Shown here piece by piece: positions 1-11,261 of a stretch of DNA of 64,000 bases (position 1 is its first letter; each line of letters starts with the position of its first letter). A program made the translations under genes and the position numbers. The stretch is from Malus domestica (lineage: Eukaryota > Streptophyta > Magnoliopsida > Rosales > Rosaceae). Location of the stretch: positions 35,828,001 through 35,892,000 of the forward strand of contig NC_091667.1 of assembly GCF_042453785.1 (NCBI RefSeq). Reading direction: 5' to 3'. The notes under the pieces were generated by a model. That model searched no databases, was not told where the DNA came from, and saw nothing but the letters and a program-made list of their open reading frames with translations.

Positions 1-527
1 TGTCGTGTCGTTGAGGGGCAAATTACATGCAACTAGAACGTAAAGTTGTGGTGTTCTAAGCTTGTCTTCTAAGTTTTTCTAGTTCGTATTTTAGTTGGCA
101 TCTTTGATCTCATCAATTCTCACTATAGAAACACACTTACAAATATATAACAGAATATAATGTTCTAAACTTATCACGTAGTGTTACGTATGTTGGAATT
201 CCAATTGTACGTAAATTTTTTGAGATTATCCTTTTTATTCTTTTTGTTTTATATTTTTTAAGCTTTATAATTTGCTAAACCTACTAGACCTTAATAGTAC
301 TAGCCATATTTATGTAACTAGAGTAGTATCAAAACTTAATATATGGCTCTGGAGTGAAACATTCGTGATTTCTTTGGTCACTATCTGCTTTGGATTTTTC
401 TCCCAAATAGGACACAGGAATTAGACTAAAAATCTGTCCAAAATCAATATTCATCTTAGCAATGATTTTAGAAGTTCATAATCAGAGAACAAATATAATA
501 ATATAATATATATACATATATACATAC

Positions 528-559
<32 letters not shown>

Positions 560-1386
560 TTTAGATAAAACATGTACCAAGTCTACAAATATCTCCAATG
601 TTGTTGTCTGTGTTAGTGTTGTCACTTTCCTTTGACAGGCAGTCTTGCAAAAAGTTATAAGTGGTTGCCTAGTTCATTTAGGCAAATAGAACCAATGCAT
701 CCTTCACGTTCAAGAAAGAGAAATGGAAAAGTGTAGAGAAGAAATTAACTTGGTAAACAGAGGGAGGTAATTATGCAGTGGAGGAAAATTCATCACCAGC
801 TTCCTTATTCTCTGGTCAGAAAGAATCCACCAAAGTCTATAGTGCATACGCACGTAGACGCCCACGAAGAATGAATGATGACATTGACCAAGGGAAAGAA
901 TTTATACATATTCTACTAAACTTATGTGCATCAGTGCATGTACCCATTATTCCCAAATGTATGTACATGAATAGTAATCTAAAAAATGATTTATGTATCC
1001 TTTTCCATAAACGTTTATTTAGGGTAATGCTATTATGATAGAGAAATTAAATATGCAGATAAAATTTTATAAATAAAGGAAGTTGATGATTTGATTATTA
1101 CCTAAATGTTCATTATATTTTTAAATTTAGTTTACCCTAATATTACTCTTTACTTTTGGATCTTGATTTTCTTTTATGCTGTTAAAAATATTAAAAATCA
1201 TGTAAGAAGAGAGATTTTTTCATATGCTCAAAATACAGTTTGGTAAATTATATCATAATACAAGCAGTGAAAAAGTCATTTTATTTTTATTATAACATGT
1301 GTGACATATCAACCGTGCTTTAGTAGACAAATATTTCTCGTGCATGAAAAGCAAATTGGTGTGTGAATATCATGTATATATATAAT
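1..1386. other. Gene-free AT-rich upstream region
   Basis: No reading frame here resembles a known protein. The short open frame at 778-1038 starts with GTG and has no recognisable composition. The stretch is AT-rich and holds a TA/ATAC-type microsatellite at about 495-560. It is probably intergenic DNA upstream of the Dof gene; no specific promoter element could be assigned. Confidence 0.6.
505..560. repeat. AT-type microsatellite (TATA/CATA/TA)
   Basis: Runs of TA and CATA units form a simple repeat directly visible in the sequence. It lies upstream of the Dof gene and is likely length-polymorphic between individuals. Confidence 0.85.
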
Positions 1387-1532
1387 GGGGTGTGTTATCC
1401 ACACACCCTATTTTACTTCTCACACACTCCTTTATAATTTATGCCCGTTGATATTCTTCAATTCATCTGATCCGACGGCCGAAATTAAAAAGGTGTGTGA
1501 GAAGTAAGAAGGGATGTGTAGATATCATACCC
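1387..1532. mobile_element. MITE (146 bp, long terminal inverted repeats), copy 1
   Basis: The left end GGGGTGTGTTATCCACACA and the right end are imperfect inverted repeats of about 40 bp. Both arms carry the motif TACTTCTCACACA or its complement. A second copy lies at 35209-35357, which shows that this is a dispersed family. No coding capacity is present, so it is a non-autonomous DNA transposon. It ends 230 bp upstream of the ancestral Dof ATG at 1763, so it may sit in the promoter or 5' UTR. Confidence 0.8.
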
Positions 1533-1762
1533 AATAATAATACCAAGATAGTGAAAGTTGTAAAGACGAAACTACCCTTCTCTCTCTCTCATATAGTTGG
1601 CCAACACATGGAACCACACCACATATACCATCATCTCTTTCAGCATAGTGCTTCATCTTTTGCCTTTAAGACCATCTGCGCTTTAGAAGTGGGTGGTCTT
1701 CCTCCCTCGAAAGACTCCACATTTCCTTTTCTCTCTTCCCTTTTCTCCTCGCTAATTAATCC

Positions 1763-3167
1763 ATGGACACAGCTCACTGACCACAGGTAAAGCAAAACCC
1801 TTTTCTCTTTTTCCTCCATGAAATCATGAAATTATCTTCTATGGTTGAGTTTTTCAAAGCCAATATTTAGAAGAAATATCTAGCTGTGGGTTTGGAAAAT
1901 TATCTTCCTTGCTATATTAGTTAGTTTTAAAATTGTAATAATTTACTTTTCTTCTTTCCACTAATATTTTCTGAATTTATATAGTTGCATCTACCAAAGG
2001 TCTTCCATTTTTTGTCATGAAAGTTAAAAAGTACTGCACTTTTCTTTTCTTTTTCTTCTTCCCATCATCTGATAAAGTAGGTTGTTTTCTTCCTTTTACT
2101 TTCATGTTTCTTCTCTCCATCCTTGTCTCTTAAATTTTTTGGAGTGACAACATATACTTCTGTTGGTTTTCGATCACCAAAGTTATGGCCTTTTCTTGTC
2201 GCTTTGTTTATTTTTTGGGTGTATTTTTATATTTTATTTTCAGGGTATTGGAGTGGTTAAATCCATGGAAGATTTTTCTTCTACAAGGCCAATCACAGAG
2301 AGAAGGGCAAGGCCACAAAAGGATCAAGCTTTGAATTGTCCAAGGTGTAATTCCACCACCACAAAATTCTGTTATTACAACAATTACAGCCTCTCTCAGC
2401 CAAGATACTTTTGCAAGACTTGTAAAAGGTATTGGACTGAAGGTGGATCTCTGAGAAATGTTCCTGTGGGTGGAGGCTCGCGGAAGAACAACAAGAGATC
2501 AAATAATTCCGATTCATCGTCACCGTCCACGTCTTCAGCGAAGAAGGTTGCTTATGATCATGATCACCATCTGACCCCACATAGCAATTTTCCTCCTCAG
2601 TCTGCTTCTCAAAACCCTAATAAGATCCACTTCCAAGGCCAAGATCTCAACCTTGCATACCCAACAGCTGATCAGGACTATGACAACAACAATATTACCA
2701 AACTATCCTTTAGTATTGACAACAAAACCTACCACCCAAACCCTAGCTCTTCGGGCACTACTACTACATCTCATCATTTCTCATCGGCTATGGAACTGCT
2801 CACAAGTACCGGGATTGCATCAAGGAGTCTGACTTCTTTCGTACCGATGGCAGCAACGGCCGTGCCGGACCATTCGAATAATATCACAATGTTTTCTGCT
2901 GGGTTTCCTTTGCAAGAGTTCAAGCCAAGTGGGCTTAGTTTTTCTCTAGATGGGTTTGAGAGTGCTGGTTATGGTGGGTGCCTACAAGGTGTGCAAGAGA
3001 ATACTACTAGTCATGCCAGGCTTTTGTTTCCTACTGATCAGGATTTTAAGCAGCAGATTCCGAGCTCCACTACTACTGCTGAATTTGATCAGCACAATAA
3101 TAGAGGAGGGGAAGGAGATTCTGGTGGTGGGTATTGGAATGGAATGTTAGGTGGGGGATCATGGTAA
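1763..3167 (+). CDS. Dof zinc-finger transcription factor (first exon carries a stop codon)
   Basis: Plant-specific Dof DNA-binding protein, expected to bind AAAG-core promoter sites in the nucleus. The structure reads as two exons: 1763-1786 and 2244-3167, with a GT-AG intron at 1787-2243 in phase 0. Exon 1 reads ATG GAC ACA GCT CAC TGA CCA CAG. The TGA at 1778-1780 falls where related Dof proteins, as I recall them, have Trp (MDTA-x-W-P-Q). The next in-frame ATG is at 2265 in exon 2 and gives a 300-residue protein. In that numbering the zinc-binding cysteines are C25, C28, C50 and C53, within a complete Dof domain (about residues 24-78) ending in [10 protein letters not shown]. The rest is Ser/Asn/Gly-rich, ending [14 protein letters not shown]. 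The DNA-binding domain is intact, so the gene may still work from the internal ATG. The Dof identity is very secure; the loss of the start exon is inferred from family similarity. Confidence 0.9.
1787..2243 (+). other. Dof intron 1
   Basis: Begins GTAAAG after CCACAG and ends TTTTATTTTCAG before GGT ATT GGA. The interior is T-rich. Removing it joins exon 1 in frame to [11 protein letters not shown], matching the N-terminal layout of several Dof proteins. The open frame continuing upstream from 2244 to 2163 lies inside this intron and starts with TTG, so it is not coding. Confidence 0.75.
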
Positions 3168-4032
3168 TTCAATTCCCAGAAAAGAATAGAATGAAAAAAA
3201 GTAGTGATCTAGAAGAAAGATTGGTATTTTGGTTTTGTTTTGCTTCATGTGTCTTCGATGGCTTGTTTCGAATTGGAGTTGATAACAAGAACAAAGTAAT
3301 TGGGTACATGAGCTTTTCTTCCTTTTTTTTTCAACATCAGTGTTAATTGTACTTAATCTTCCTTGTTCTTTCTCTCTCTAAGTTTTCTAGTATGATTCGG
3401 AGTATCTGTACACCGGAGCGTAGTAGAATTTCTCATCACTCTCACCCTCTTTCTTATTATTTTTGCCTCTATGCATGTTTGAAATTTGTTTTTGGTTTTG
3501 CTTCAAAAGGGTGTCTCATGACTCACGAGGAATTTTATACAAAGTTGCATCAAAAGGAGGTCAGGGAAGTCCCCTATTTTCCTATTAGGGTTTCATAAGA
3601 TTACTCACATAGACTACCTCTTGATCATCTACACAGCAATGCATACGATGCAGTTCCTTAGAATTACTGCTGGAATTCAATGTTTTATTTTCGTTATGTT
3701 TTCGGTTACCTTAGCTAGCTAGCAAGCGTCGGTAATTAATTTGTTAATTAGCTGTGCATACAGATTAATGACATATTCTGTGTGTTTACTTTAGTAGTTA
3801 ACAGTTGGATTTGTGCGTTGATTGTGTATGTATTTAGCAGTTGAGTTTGGATTATTTATTGGTTTGAAGTAATACTAAAGGTGGGTTGGAATGATGGCTG
3901 TCAATCCTTCAATAGCAAAAGTTTCTTCTTTTTGCTTGGCAACAGGTCAGAAATGTCAGGTCATTTCATCACCATCTGCGTCTTTGAGATTCTTCCACCC
4001 ATTAACTCCACCATCCCCACCACGGGGTTGGG

Positions 4033-4061
<29 letters not shown>

Positions 4062-4063
<2 letters not shown>

Positions 4064-4136
4064 ATATTTGATGAGTTTAAATTTAAAATTTATGTTTGTT
4101 TTTTTTTTAATAAATTTTAAAATTTAAATTCATCAA
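4062..4136. repeat. Inverted repeat, possible hairpin
   Basis: GATGAGTTTAAATTTAAAAT and its near-perfect complement before CATCAAAA form a stem of about 27 bp around a T-rich loop. It lies just 3' of a poly-T tract. It could be a small MITE remnant or a hairpin; nothing suggests a gene. Confidence 0.6.
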
Positions 4137-4671
4137 AAAAATGATAAATAAAGTAATGAGCTTTACCGGTGTTTCATGAGGTGAGAAAAAAATATTCGCT
4201 CACCACCCTCTTGCCCTTCATGAATCTTCATAACCCACACAAGTACTCTACAAATGGTAGATGATTTTTCAGGAACAATGAGTGGGTACGCATGACCCAA
4301 ACAATATTCTAAATTAAATTATATAATGCCCAAGTAAATCAGGGTCTGCCGTCAACAATATAATTTAGAAAACTGTGTCAATTATTTTTTGGGTTCTTTA
4401 GATATAAATTCTTGCCACTCTTATTTCCTGTCAAAAATTCACCTAATTATAAACATTCAAATAAAACTCAAATGTAAAAATGGATGCCAAGCATATACCT
4501 AATTGACTTATTATTACAAAATATTTACAATTTGTACCACAATATTCAAAATAAAATCAATAAATGTTATTACTCACCTTAATTGCCATGAAAATATAAT
4601 TATTGCACATATTATTACCCCTAACACACACATATATACGTTCAAATGTATATATTACTACCATAAGCTTA

Positions 4672-4672
<1 letters not shown>

Positions 4673-4711
<39 letters not shown>
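4673..4711. repeat. (TA)n(TG)n compound microsatellite
   Basis: About six TA units are followed by about 13 TG units, directly visible. Confidence 0.9.
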
Positions 4712-4859
4712 ACATATATAGTTTACCTATATGAATGTATAGTAGTATTATATATATCGTTCATATATACACATGCACAGTACTACATATATGATCAAAC
4801 ATATTAAACTAATTAATCTACCTATATTTAAATTTATGATGAGCAAATAACATAGTTTT

Positions 4860-5330
4860 TGTGGGTAAATTAATATTGAATCAAATAACATTCTTTTATT
4901 TTGTAGGTAATTTATTTTCCATGTATTATTACATATATTTGGCACATTTTATTATTATAAGATATATTTACAAATAATAGGTAAATTAATCTTGAATAAA
5001 ATAAAATTGCTTTATTTTGAACTAAATTAATTTTGAATCAAATAACATTTTTTCATTATGTAGGATTTTATTTTGTATGTATCATCATATATATTGGGCA
5101 CATTTTATTATTATATGTACAAATAATAGGTAAACTAGTACTGAATAAAATAATAACATTTTTTATGTAGGTGTATTATTTTGCATATATTGGGGTTGCT
5201 TTATTATGTAGGTAAATTATTTTGCATGAATTTTTTTGTATATCAAGCATGTTTTTTGTTGTTGTTATATATATGTGTGTGTGAAATAATTTACCTACAT
5301 TTATATGTAAAATATAATTTTATTGACTTA
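4860..5330. repeat. Degenerate tandem repeat, unit about 155 bp
   Basis: The motifs TTGAATCAAATAACATT, GGCACATTTTATTATTAT and AATAATAGGTAAA recur at about 150-160-bp intervals, for example at 4939 and 5097 and at 4974 and 5123. Two to three diverged units can be made out. No coding potential. Confidence 0.6.
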
Positions 5331-6844
5331 ACTAAGCATGTATTACTACAATTATTAGGCATGTTTTATTGTTATTATATATTAGGCAATGAATTTATTA
5401 TTTTTGTATTTTTGTAAAATCATTAATTCTCCCTTACAATTTGTATGAAATTAATTGTGTAACTCAAACATTCAAATAGGGGTGTTTTGGGCATCATAAT
5501 TTTTTTAATGTGTAAAGTCAAATATAATTAATGAATTTGATGATGTGGAATCTAGTCAATGAGTTTTATTTGAGTAAAAAACTTATGTCGAGTTTTATGT
5601 GGAAAAAATTAAGTTTCAAGGGTTAAAATCATATTTTCAGTTATTTTTTCCTTTATCATAGAGTTCTTTAACCATAACATTCCTAACACAAAAACACACA
5701 AATATATACATGAACACTTTTTAGCAGGAATTTTAAAAGAAAGCTCTCTCTCTCACTTGCACTACATTTGTGAGTTTAAATATTGTACACTCATTTGTGC
5801 GTTTTTTTGTGGCATTTATCATTGATTGACATATATTCATAAACTTCACTGTTTTAAATTATATTATTATAAACTTAACACATATCAATCAGTAATAAAT
5901 ATCACAGAGAGGCTATATAAAAAAGATGCAAAAGATGTTAACTCTAAGGTGGGGGCACCACAAACATTCCCCTCGACATCCATGCTAGGGAATAATCTTC
6001 TCAACTCTACAAAATCTTCTAGATGTAGACCCTCCCTTAATTAATATAATATGTAATTAGATTCATGCATAGAGATAGATATAAACTTTCTAACTTCCAT
6101 ATGGTTGTGCCATCTTTTTGTCTATGGTAAATTGATGAGCACTAGCTAGGGTTATGGCTCCTGTTGCTTGCTAGTTACAGTGATATATGTAGGTGGATGT
6201 GCACCACCCACCATGAACATCTCTTTCTTGCCAAAACTTGGGAATGTACAATCTACTCCACCAATCTCTCTTGGCTTTTCACTTTATTCGTCCCTTTTTG
6301 CTTGCAAAACTTGTTCTGATCATCCTTATGCCATTAATCCATCGTATGTTAATCGTCTGTTGAACGGATAATGTATTTTTTAAACACGTGAGAAATATTT
6401 AAATATGAGTTAGCAAGATAGCTAATTATACATTAAATAAATTTATTTTAGTTTTTTTTATTCCTTTTACAACTCACGAGATCATCACAAATTCAATTAT
6501 GTGTGTGACATATGTGAAAGTAAATTGTTTTTTTCATTTTTGAGAGGGGTAAAATTACCACTCACATGACTCTCAGTTGCTAAATTCGTGAAAAAGTTTG
6601 ATGGAATCAAGTTGCAAATACATCTATTCCATAACAAAAAATTAGGAGATCGATCTGTTACTAACAATAATTGGTTACCGCTTGAGCACTAAATCCAGCA
6701 AAAAAAAAATCGTGAAGTTATATGTGTTGATCGAACTGCAAAAATACTGGTCTGGAGATTTAGACCAAAAGAACTGCTAAAATGAAAAGGAGCAAATATT
6801 AATCCAATGGGATCAAAATATTTCTGATTCTCTATACGTTTTGA

Positions 6845-7514
6845 TCAAAAGGTTACCCAATTGAAATTCTTTAGAGAGACAAACCTTAGATTTCTTACAC
6901 CCCACCAACAACAGAGCAAGAACTGTTGTGGAAAATCTATTGAGCCCATCGTACCAGATTGCATGGCGTCGAGAAATATACCAAAATCAAAGAGTGTTGC
7001 ATTTGGGGGATTTATAGGGCAATAGAGAATGAAGTGTGATATTTCTGAATCTGTTATTGTCTTAACAATCCAAAGTGCCAAGATCACACCCATTTTTCAC
7101 TTCGACAAGCAAATTGCCAGCAATCTATCTCTCTTTGAAAAAAAAAATGTGCCAAAGAGCTTCAATTAGCTAAACATCCAACAAATTAATTAACTTAAAT
7201 TAAATGAAACTCATGGAATGGAATACTAAAAAAGAACTTCACTAAAACTAAGTTTGGACTTACGCGACTACCAAAGATGAATACAAAGAATACAAAAACA
7301 CATTCATCCCATTGTCCTAACTTCTTAGAAAACTATCTTAACGAGGGGTCCTTTAATAAACTTCACACATGACCTCTGAAATCTCAAATACAGCCCTGTC
7401 CTTGGCAAGCCCTCGACGTTCTTCCGCAGTTGGTGAATACGAAGAAGCCGTGGCACAAATTGGAGCACAAGAAGAAAGTTCACAACATCCGTAGGGGCCT
7501 GGTTCCCCTCATGT
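6845..7514 (-). pseudogene. Cyclic-nucleotide-gated ion channel (CNGC) relic
   Basis: Two fragments in the correct order on the minus strand resemble plant CNGC channels, which are plasma-membrane cation channels. The upstream fragment (7514 down to about 7340) follows an acceptor TTTGCAG and encodes a segment with FVPRLLRIHQL, like the S4 region (family form: Y-V-P-R-x-x-R-I-Y). The downstream fragment (about 7085 down to 6889) encodes CPINPPNATLFDFGIFLDAM and, further on, CCWWGVRNL, like the extracellular turret and pore-helix region. The sequence between them that should hold S5 is missing or unreadable. The pore fragment changes frame and meets a stop near its 5' end. The C-terminal S6 and cyclic-nucleotide-binding domain were not found. 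This is a truncated pseudogene; the family call is from memory of CNGC sequences. Confidence 0.7.
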
Positions 7515-7661
7515 CTGCAAAGATTATGAGAAAGACTACTGATTATGAGAAAGATTACTGCACACACTTACGATGCTTACAACCAGCAATTAATCTAATC
7601 ATCGTGTGAAAAATATTGAATCAGTTCGAATATAATTAACCTATCTTATATATGATTAATC

Positions 7662-8232
7662 TGTTGGAAAAATTAGGGTCTCATTGTTATATTAAATTAC
7701 ATAGAAAATAAAAAAATAATTCATGCAATTATATATCAAATTAATGCATGACATGGTAACCAATGTTAAATGAACATGACATAATGAATTAGAAAAACCT
7801 GAAAATTTGGTTGAGGCAAGTGTTAGACACTCTGTCCTTAAGGGAAGTTTACACCCTACTACGGTGCTCATGCCGTTTGTCTCCCAAAATACAATGACCA
7901 CATCTTTATAATAGTAGCACTCCAAATCACAAGGCTTCGTGAACCAAGATTGTGTTGAAAACTCTCTTATACGGACTCAATGAGATTCTCTAATATTTAG
8001 TACACTCTATGTATGATTGTGTAAAGAATGAGAGTGATCTTATATTTTTAGGGGAATTTCCTATTTATAGAATTTGAGATATCTCTTTGGAAAGTATATA
8101 ACAATTCATGAAGAATCAAAAGTTGCAACTCTTCATTAGAATAGACACATATCTCCACCAAAGGACATTACTTATAATTTCCTTTCAATTAATAAATGTA
8201 ATATTATTATAATATTATTAATTTTTTCAACA
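7662..8232 (-). mobile_element. Probable solo LTR (571 bp)
   Basis: The segment starts TGTTGGAAAAATTA and ends TAATTTTTTCAACA, so it has TG...CA ends and 13 of 14 bases of terminal inverted repeat. On the minus strand it has a TATA-like CTATAAATAGG near 8060 followed by an R/U5-like stretch. No internal retroelement domains or second LTR flank it. The 5-bp flanks (TAATC and TAAAA) do not match, so the target duplication is lost or the ends are slightly off. It lies just upstream of the CNGC relic. Confidence 0.6.
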
Positions 8233-8354
8233 TAAAATATACTTATTTAATAAGCAACATCTTGGTTAAATGATATGCTTAGGAGTTAGGAATAAACTCC
8301 AAAGAGAGAGATGCTTATCGTACTTGTGGAATAGGAACAACTGCTAAAACATCT

Positions 8355-8552
8355 GGGAAGAGATCCTTACAGATCTCTCCCACCAAATCTTAGGAATTTG
8401 AAGATTTGGACTTTTAAAATTTGATCAAACGGCTACAATTAATATAACTTTTAGATGAACCTTCTGTTTGTAACCGTTGTATCAAATTTTAAAAGTCTGA
8501 ATCTTCGGATCTCTAGGATTTGAAGGGAGAGATCCAAAGGGGATCTCTTCCC
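8355..8552. mobile_element. MITE (about 198 bp) with ends GGGAAGAGATCC / GGATCTCTTCCC
   Basis: Perfect 12-bp terminal inverted repeats extend inward as an imperfect palindrome. Internal arms GACTTTTAAAATTTGATCAA and TATCAAATTTTAAAAGTC are also inverted. It is non-coding. A target-site duplication could not be defined with confidence. Confidence 0.8.
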
Positions 8553-9827
8553 GATATATCTCTCCTCTCCCCAAGGCCGAAAGGGCCCTCAACTTTCAGG
8601 TCCCACTGCGTAGTTTAAGAACTTGAAGAAGAATGTCTTCGATATAAAAGAGATGCATGATCGCTCTCAAGCTAAAAGCTACTTTTATAAACTTTTTGTC
8701 CAGTCTGATACACTTCGTGACGCAGCACGAAGCCAACAAGGATTACAAGCGTAATTCTTGAAGAACAAAGTTCTAGAGTCCACCAATTTAGAGAGAAATC
8801 CCAAAGGTTGTATTTGATTAAAGATTGAGTTGATGATGACAACGAAGCAGCCAATGGGTTAAATAAATAGATTACAACTCTCTGAGACAACGCAAAGCGC
8901 TAAACGAAAACAAACGCTATTAATCAGATGACAAACGAAAAGTCCGATTTTTATTACTGAACTTAAAACACTGTTTTGGAAGCCTAAACAACCTCGGATG
9001 TCTAAAATCTATCGTATGTCACGACAAAACAGTGTGTTTGAATCACGGCGCCCATTCTTTGACTTAAGTCTGTCCATTTTCTCTTTAATCCATTCGGCCA
9101 TTTGTTCTACATCACTTCATATCCTCGTTGATCATAGAAGTGAGGATTCACCAAGACGGCAAGACAGCAAGCGCGTAGACTATATTACATATATCACAGC
9201 AATCGAGTAAAATGATGGCTTTGTTGTTAGCCACTCTTTACTTGGTTGGCAGAATTATCCTCCGTAGCCACTGGATTCAAATCTGGACTGCTGGTTCCAC
9301 AAAACACACAAGAACATAAATTTCCACTCATCAAAAGAAAAAAAATATCAATGGATACACAGACATACATATAAATATTAAGATTAGGAAGATATCTCTT
9401 CCGCGTGGGATTCATACTCGTTGAACTATTGACAGACCCGGAGGAGCTTGTTGAAGTATAAACTTAATGTTCCGATTGATATGGTTGTCTCCTTCAAGAT
9501 GTTGAAGCTTACAAACATCAGTGATACCTCAATCCCTCGGATTCGGAACCTTTTGAAGAGTGGAAATCTGCAACGAAGAATCCGCTTTTAAACAAAACAA
9601 GAGATGAAGTTCATATAAAGTATTAAGTTGTTTCGGGGAAGTTGACGTTCTTATGTTGTACCTTGTTTGGTATTAAATTTGAATTGCTCATTGACATTGT
9701 ATAGCTAAACATACTAGACAATCTCAAGGTCAAACCTTTTGGTTGCTTCCTTTGCACCTTGTTTGGTTGTGTTTGTTTTCATTCCCTGAGGCAAGAGCCA
9801 ATAACTTGAACGATTTTATCAACAAAC
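8553..9827. other. Unassigned stretch between MITE and retrotransposon nest
   Basis: Several short frames exist (for example 8672-8890 and 9227-9415, both minus), but none shows a recognisable domain, start context or splice partner. The stretch is less AT-rich than its neighbours and could be decayed transposon or gene DNA. Confidence 0.4.
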
Positions 9828-10021
9828 TTCAACAAGAGCATAATCTTTAGACACAGTTGAAGCATTATGACCTCGAAGAAATGACGCAAATGACGCCTGG
9901 TGCAAAAGATGAGAAGCAACCGAACTCATCCTTTCTCCGTGAGACGTTGAGAGCATCTGCTTCACTTCTCCGGAGGATATGACTGAATCCGTGCGTTTTG
10001 TGGTCAAATCTGGACATAGCT
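9828..10021. repeat. 194-bp direct repeat flanking the outer LTR element, left copy
   Basis: This segment runs from TTCAACAAGAGCATAATC to GGACATAGCT and abuts the first base of the left LTR at 10022. Its partner at 20751-20944 lies immediately outside the right LTR. I count 5 substitutions in 194 bp. It is not part of the LTR, because the order is repeat-LTR on the left and LTR-repeat on the right. It therefore behaves like a very long target-site duplication. A minus-strand frame is open in both copies, but all five substitutions change the encoded residue, so coding selection is unlikely. Confidence 0.85.
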
Positions 10022-10515
10022 TGTAAGATTGTGAATGACAATGAATGTTGTATTGGATCATTTTGTTGTAAGCCACTTGTTTACCAAGTTTTTAGCAACC
10101 AAAGTGATCCGATAGTCCTAACATAATAAGAATTATGGAGTCTTATTCCTTGCAATTAACCTAAAGTAAATCTGATAGATTTTATTACGAAGATGTAGAA
10201 TCATGGTGGGACTTAAACACTATAGAGATAGGGTCAATCTTCACAGCCAATGATAGGTCAGTTGTGTTAAAAACCCTAACGATATAAATACCACGGTTAA
10301 GTCCCTGCTTCCATACGCTTATACTCTCAATCACGCCAAACCCTATTCATGGTAGAGAGACATTTTGAAGTAACTGGAAGTAGAAGACAAACTGTGAGCT
10401 CAAGCCACCATGTCTCCAATCGGTGCAGGTTAGTATCATTCATCTTCTTCTTGTAATTATCATGATGCATGTTAAATTGTGATCCTAGAACCATGTTGTA
10501 TTAGTCCACCTTACA
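10022..10515 (+). repeat. Outer element 5' LTR (494 bp)
   Basis: Starts TGTAAGATTG and ends CACCTTACA, so the ends form a 6-bp inverted repeat TGTAAG/CTTACA. It aligns with 20335-20754. It is followed after two bases by a tRNA-Met-type primer binding site. Confidence 0.85.
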
Positions 10516-10517
10516 TG

Positions 10518-10530
10518 TGGTATCAGGGCC
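10518..10530 (+). promoter_or_regulatory. Primer binding site of the outer element (tRNA-iMet type)
   Basis: TGGTATCAGGGCC lies 2 bp after the 5' LTR. It differs by one base from the usual plant initiator-Met PBS TGGTATCAGAGCC. This fixes the element's orientation as plus. Confidence 0.8.
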
Positions 10531-10935
10531 AAACAACATGACTAGAATCCAATTCAAATAACTGCATCGTTATGGATAATTCAAATCATCCTATTTTGCT
10601 TCCGCAGTTCATATTCTTTCATGACTTAATATAGTTGTATGTATGATGACCGTGTGCTGCGATGTTATTCATCATAAAGAAGCATATATTATGGCTAATA
10701 AGTTTGGTGCAGAAACTTTATATACGGTGCAGGATGTAGATAATACAATCTGCAGGAGTTCAATTGAAATCCCAGCATCGTTTGATATTGAGTGGAACAC
10801 CAATCCAGAATAACGTCATGGATTTGTGGTCCCTTTTGGTTGAAAAGTACACTTTCAGTGAAGCAATTGAAACAAAATGTTTTATTAGTCAATTATGATT
10901 TGACAAATTTATAACTAGTTTCTGATTCATATCTG

Positions 10936-10940
10936 GAGAA
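10936..10940. repeat. Target-site duplication GAGAA of nested copia, left
   Basis: GAGAA immediately precedes the LTR start TAAAGG and is repeated at 15860-15864 immediately after the other LTR. The exact 5-bp match at both LTR edges confirms an integrase-mediated insertion and sets the LTR boundaries. Confidence 0.9.
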
Positions 10941-11261
10941 TAAAGGAAATCTGAAGGCAAAGGTATAGCAGGTTGATGAATTGTATAAGCTCAACTCAAT
11001 GTCGAGTGAGTATTCATTCACTTCTTTATATAGAGTTACAAATGATAAGGTTGTTACACTTGATAAACATTTGAATCAGAAAGATAAATGCAAACAGTTT
11101 GAATTAGATACAAACATATTTGAAAGAGTTGTGCGGATAATGGACTGTGTTGTTATGATCCTTTCTGTTGCAGATTGCAGCGGGAAGGTTGTGATTGAAT
11201 TGGTGGAGCTGACGTGGACCTTTCTTTAGGGTTTGGAGATTTATCCGAACTAGGTTTATCA
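10941..11261 (-). repeat. Nested copia 3' LTR (321 bp)
   Basis: Read on the minus strand it begins TGATAAACCTAG and ends GATTTCCTTTA. It has the canonical TG start, but the end is TA instead of CA in both LTRs. It is 98% identical to 15539-15859. The gag-pol frame continues into it up to 11153. Confidence 0.9.

Larger units (their letters stand above)
3168..6844. other. Dof 3' flank and gene-poor AT-rich intergenic DNA
   Basis: After the Dof stop there is a plausible 3' UTR, then AT-rich DNA without a recognisable gene. It includes a long poly-T tract at about 4028-4054, an inverted repeat at 4062-4136, a TA/TG microsatellite at 4673-4711 and a degenerate tandem repeat at 4860-5330. Short open frames at 5826-6371 resemble no family that I know. 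Confidence 0.6.

Noticed and set aside
778-1038. Open frame of 86 codons upstream of the Dof gene
   Set aside because: It starts with GTG, has no recognisable domain and lies in AT-rich intergenic DNA.
2163-2243. N-terminal extension of the Dof frame (27 codons before GIGVVK)
   Set aside because: The start is TTG and the stretch is T-rich intron ending in a consensus acceptor; removing it restores the usual Dof N-terminal layout.
9819-10076. Minus-strand frame over the 194-bp repeat (also open at 20748-20969)
   Set aside because: It crosses the LTR boundary in one copy, all five differences between copies change residues, and no protein family is recognised.
10981-11229. Plus-strand 82-codon frame inside the copia LTR, repeated at 15579-15827
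   Set aside because: It is duplicated only because both LTRs contain it, and it runs antisense to the element; no sign of coding selection.
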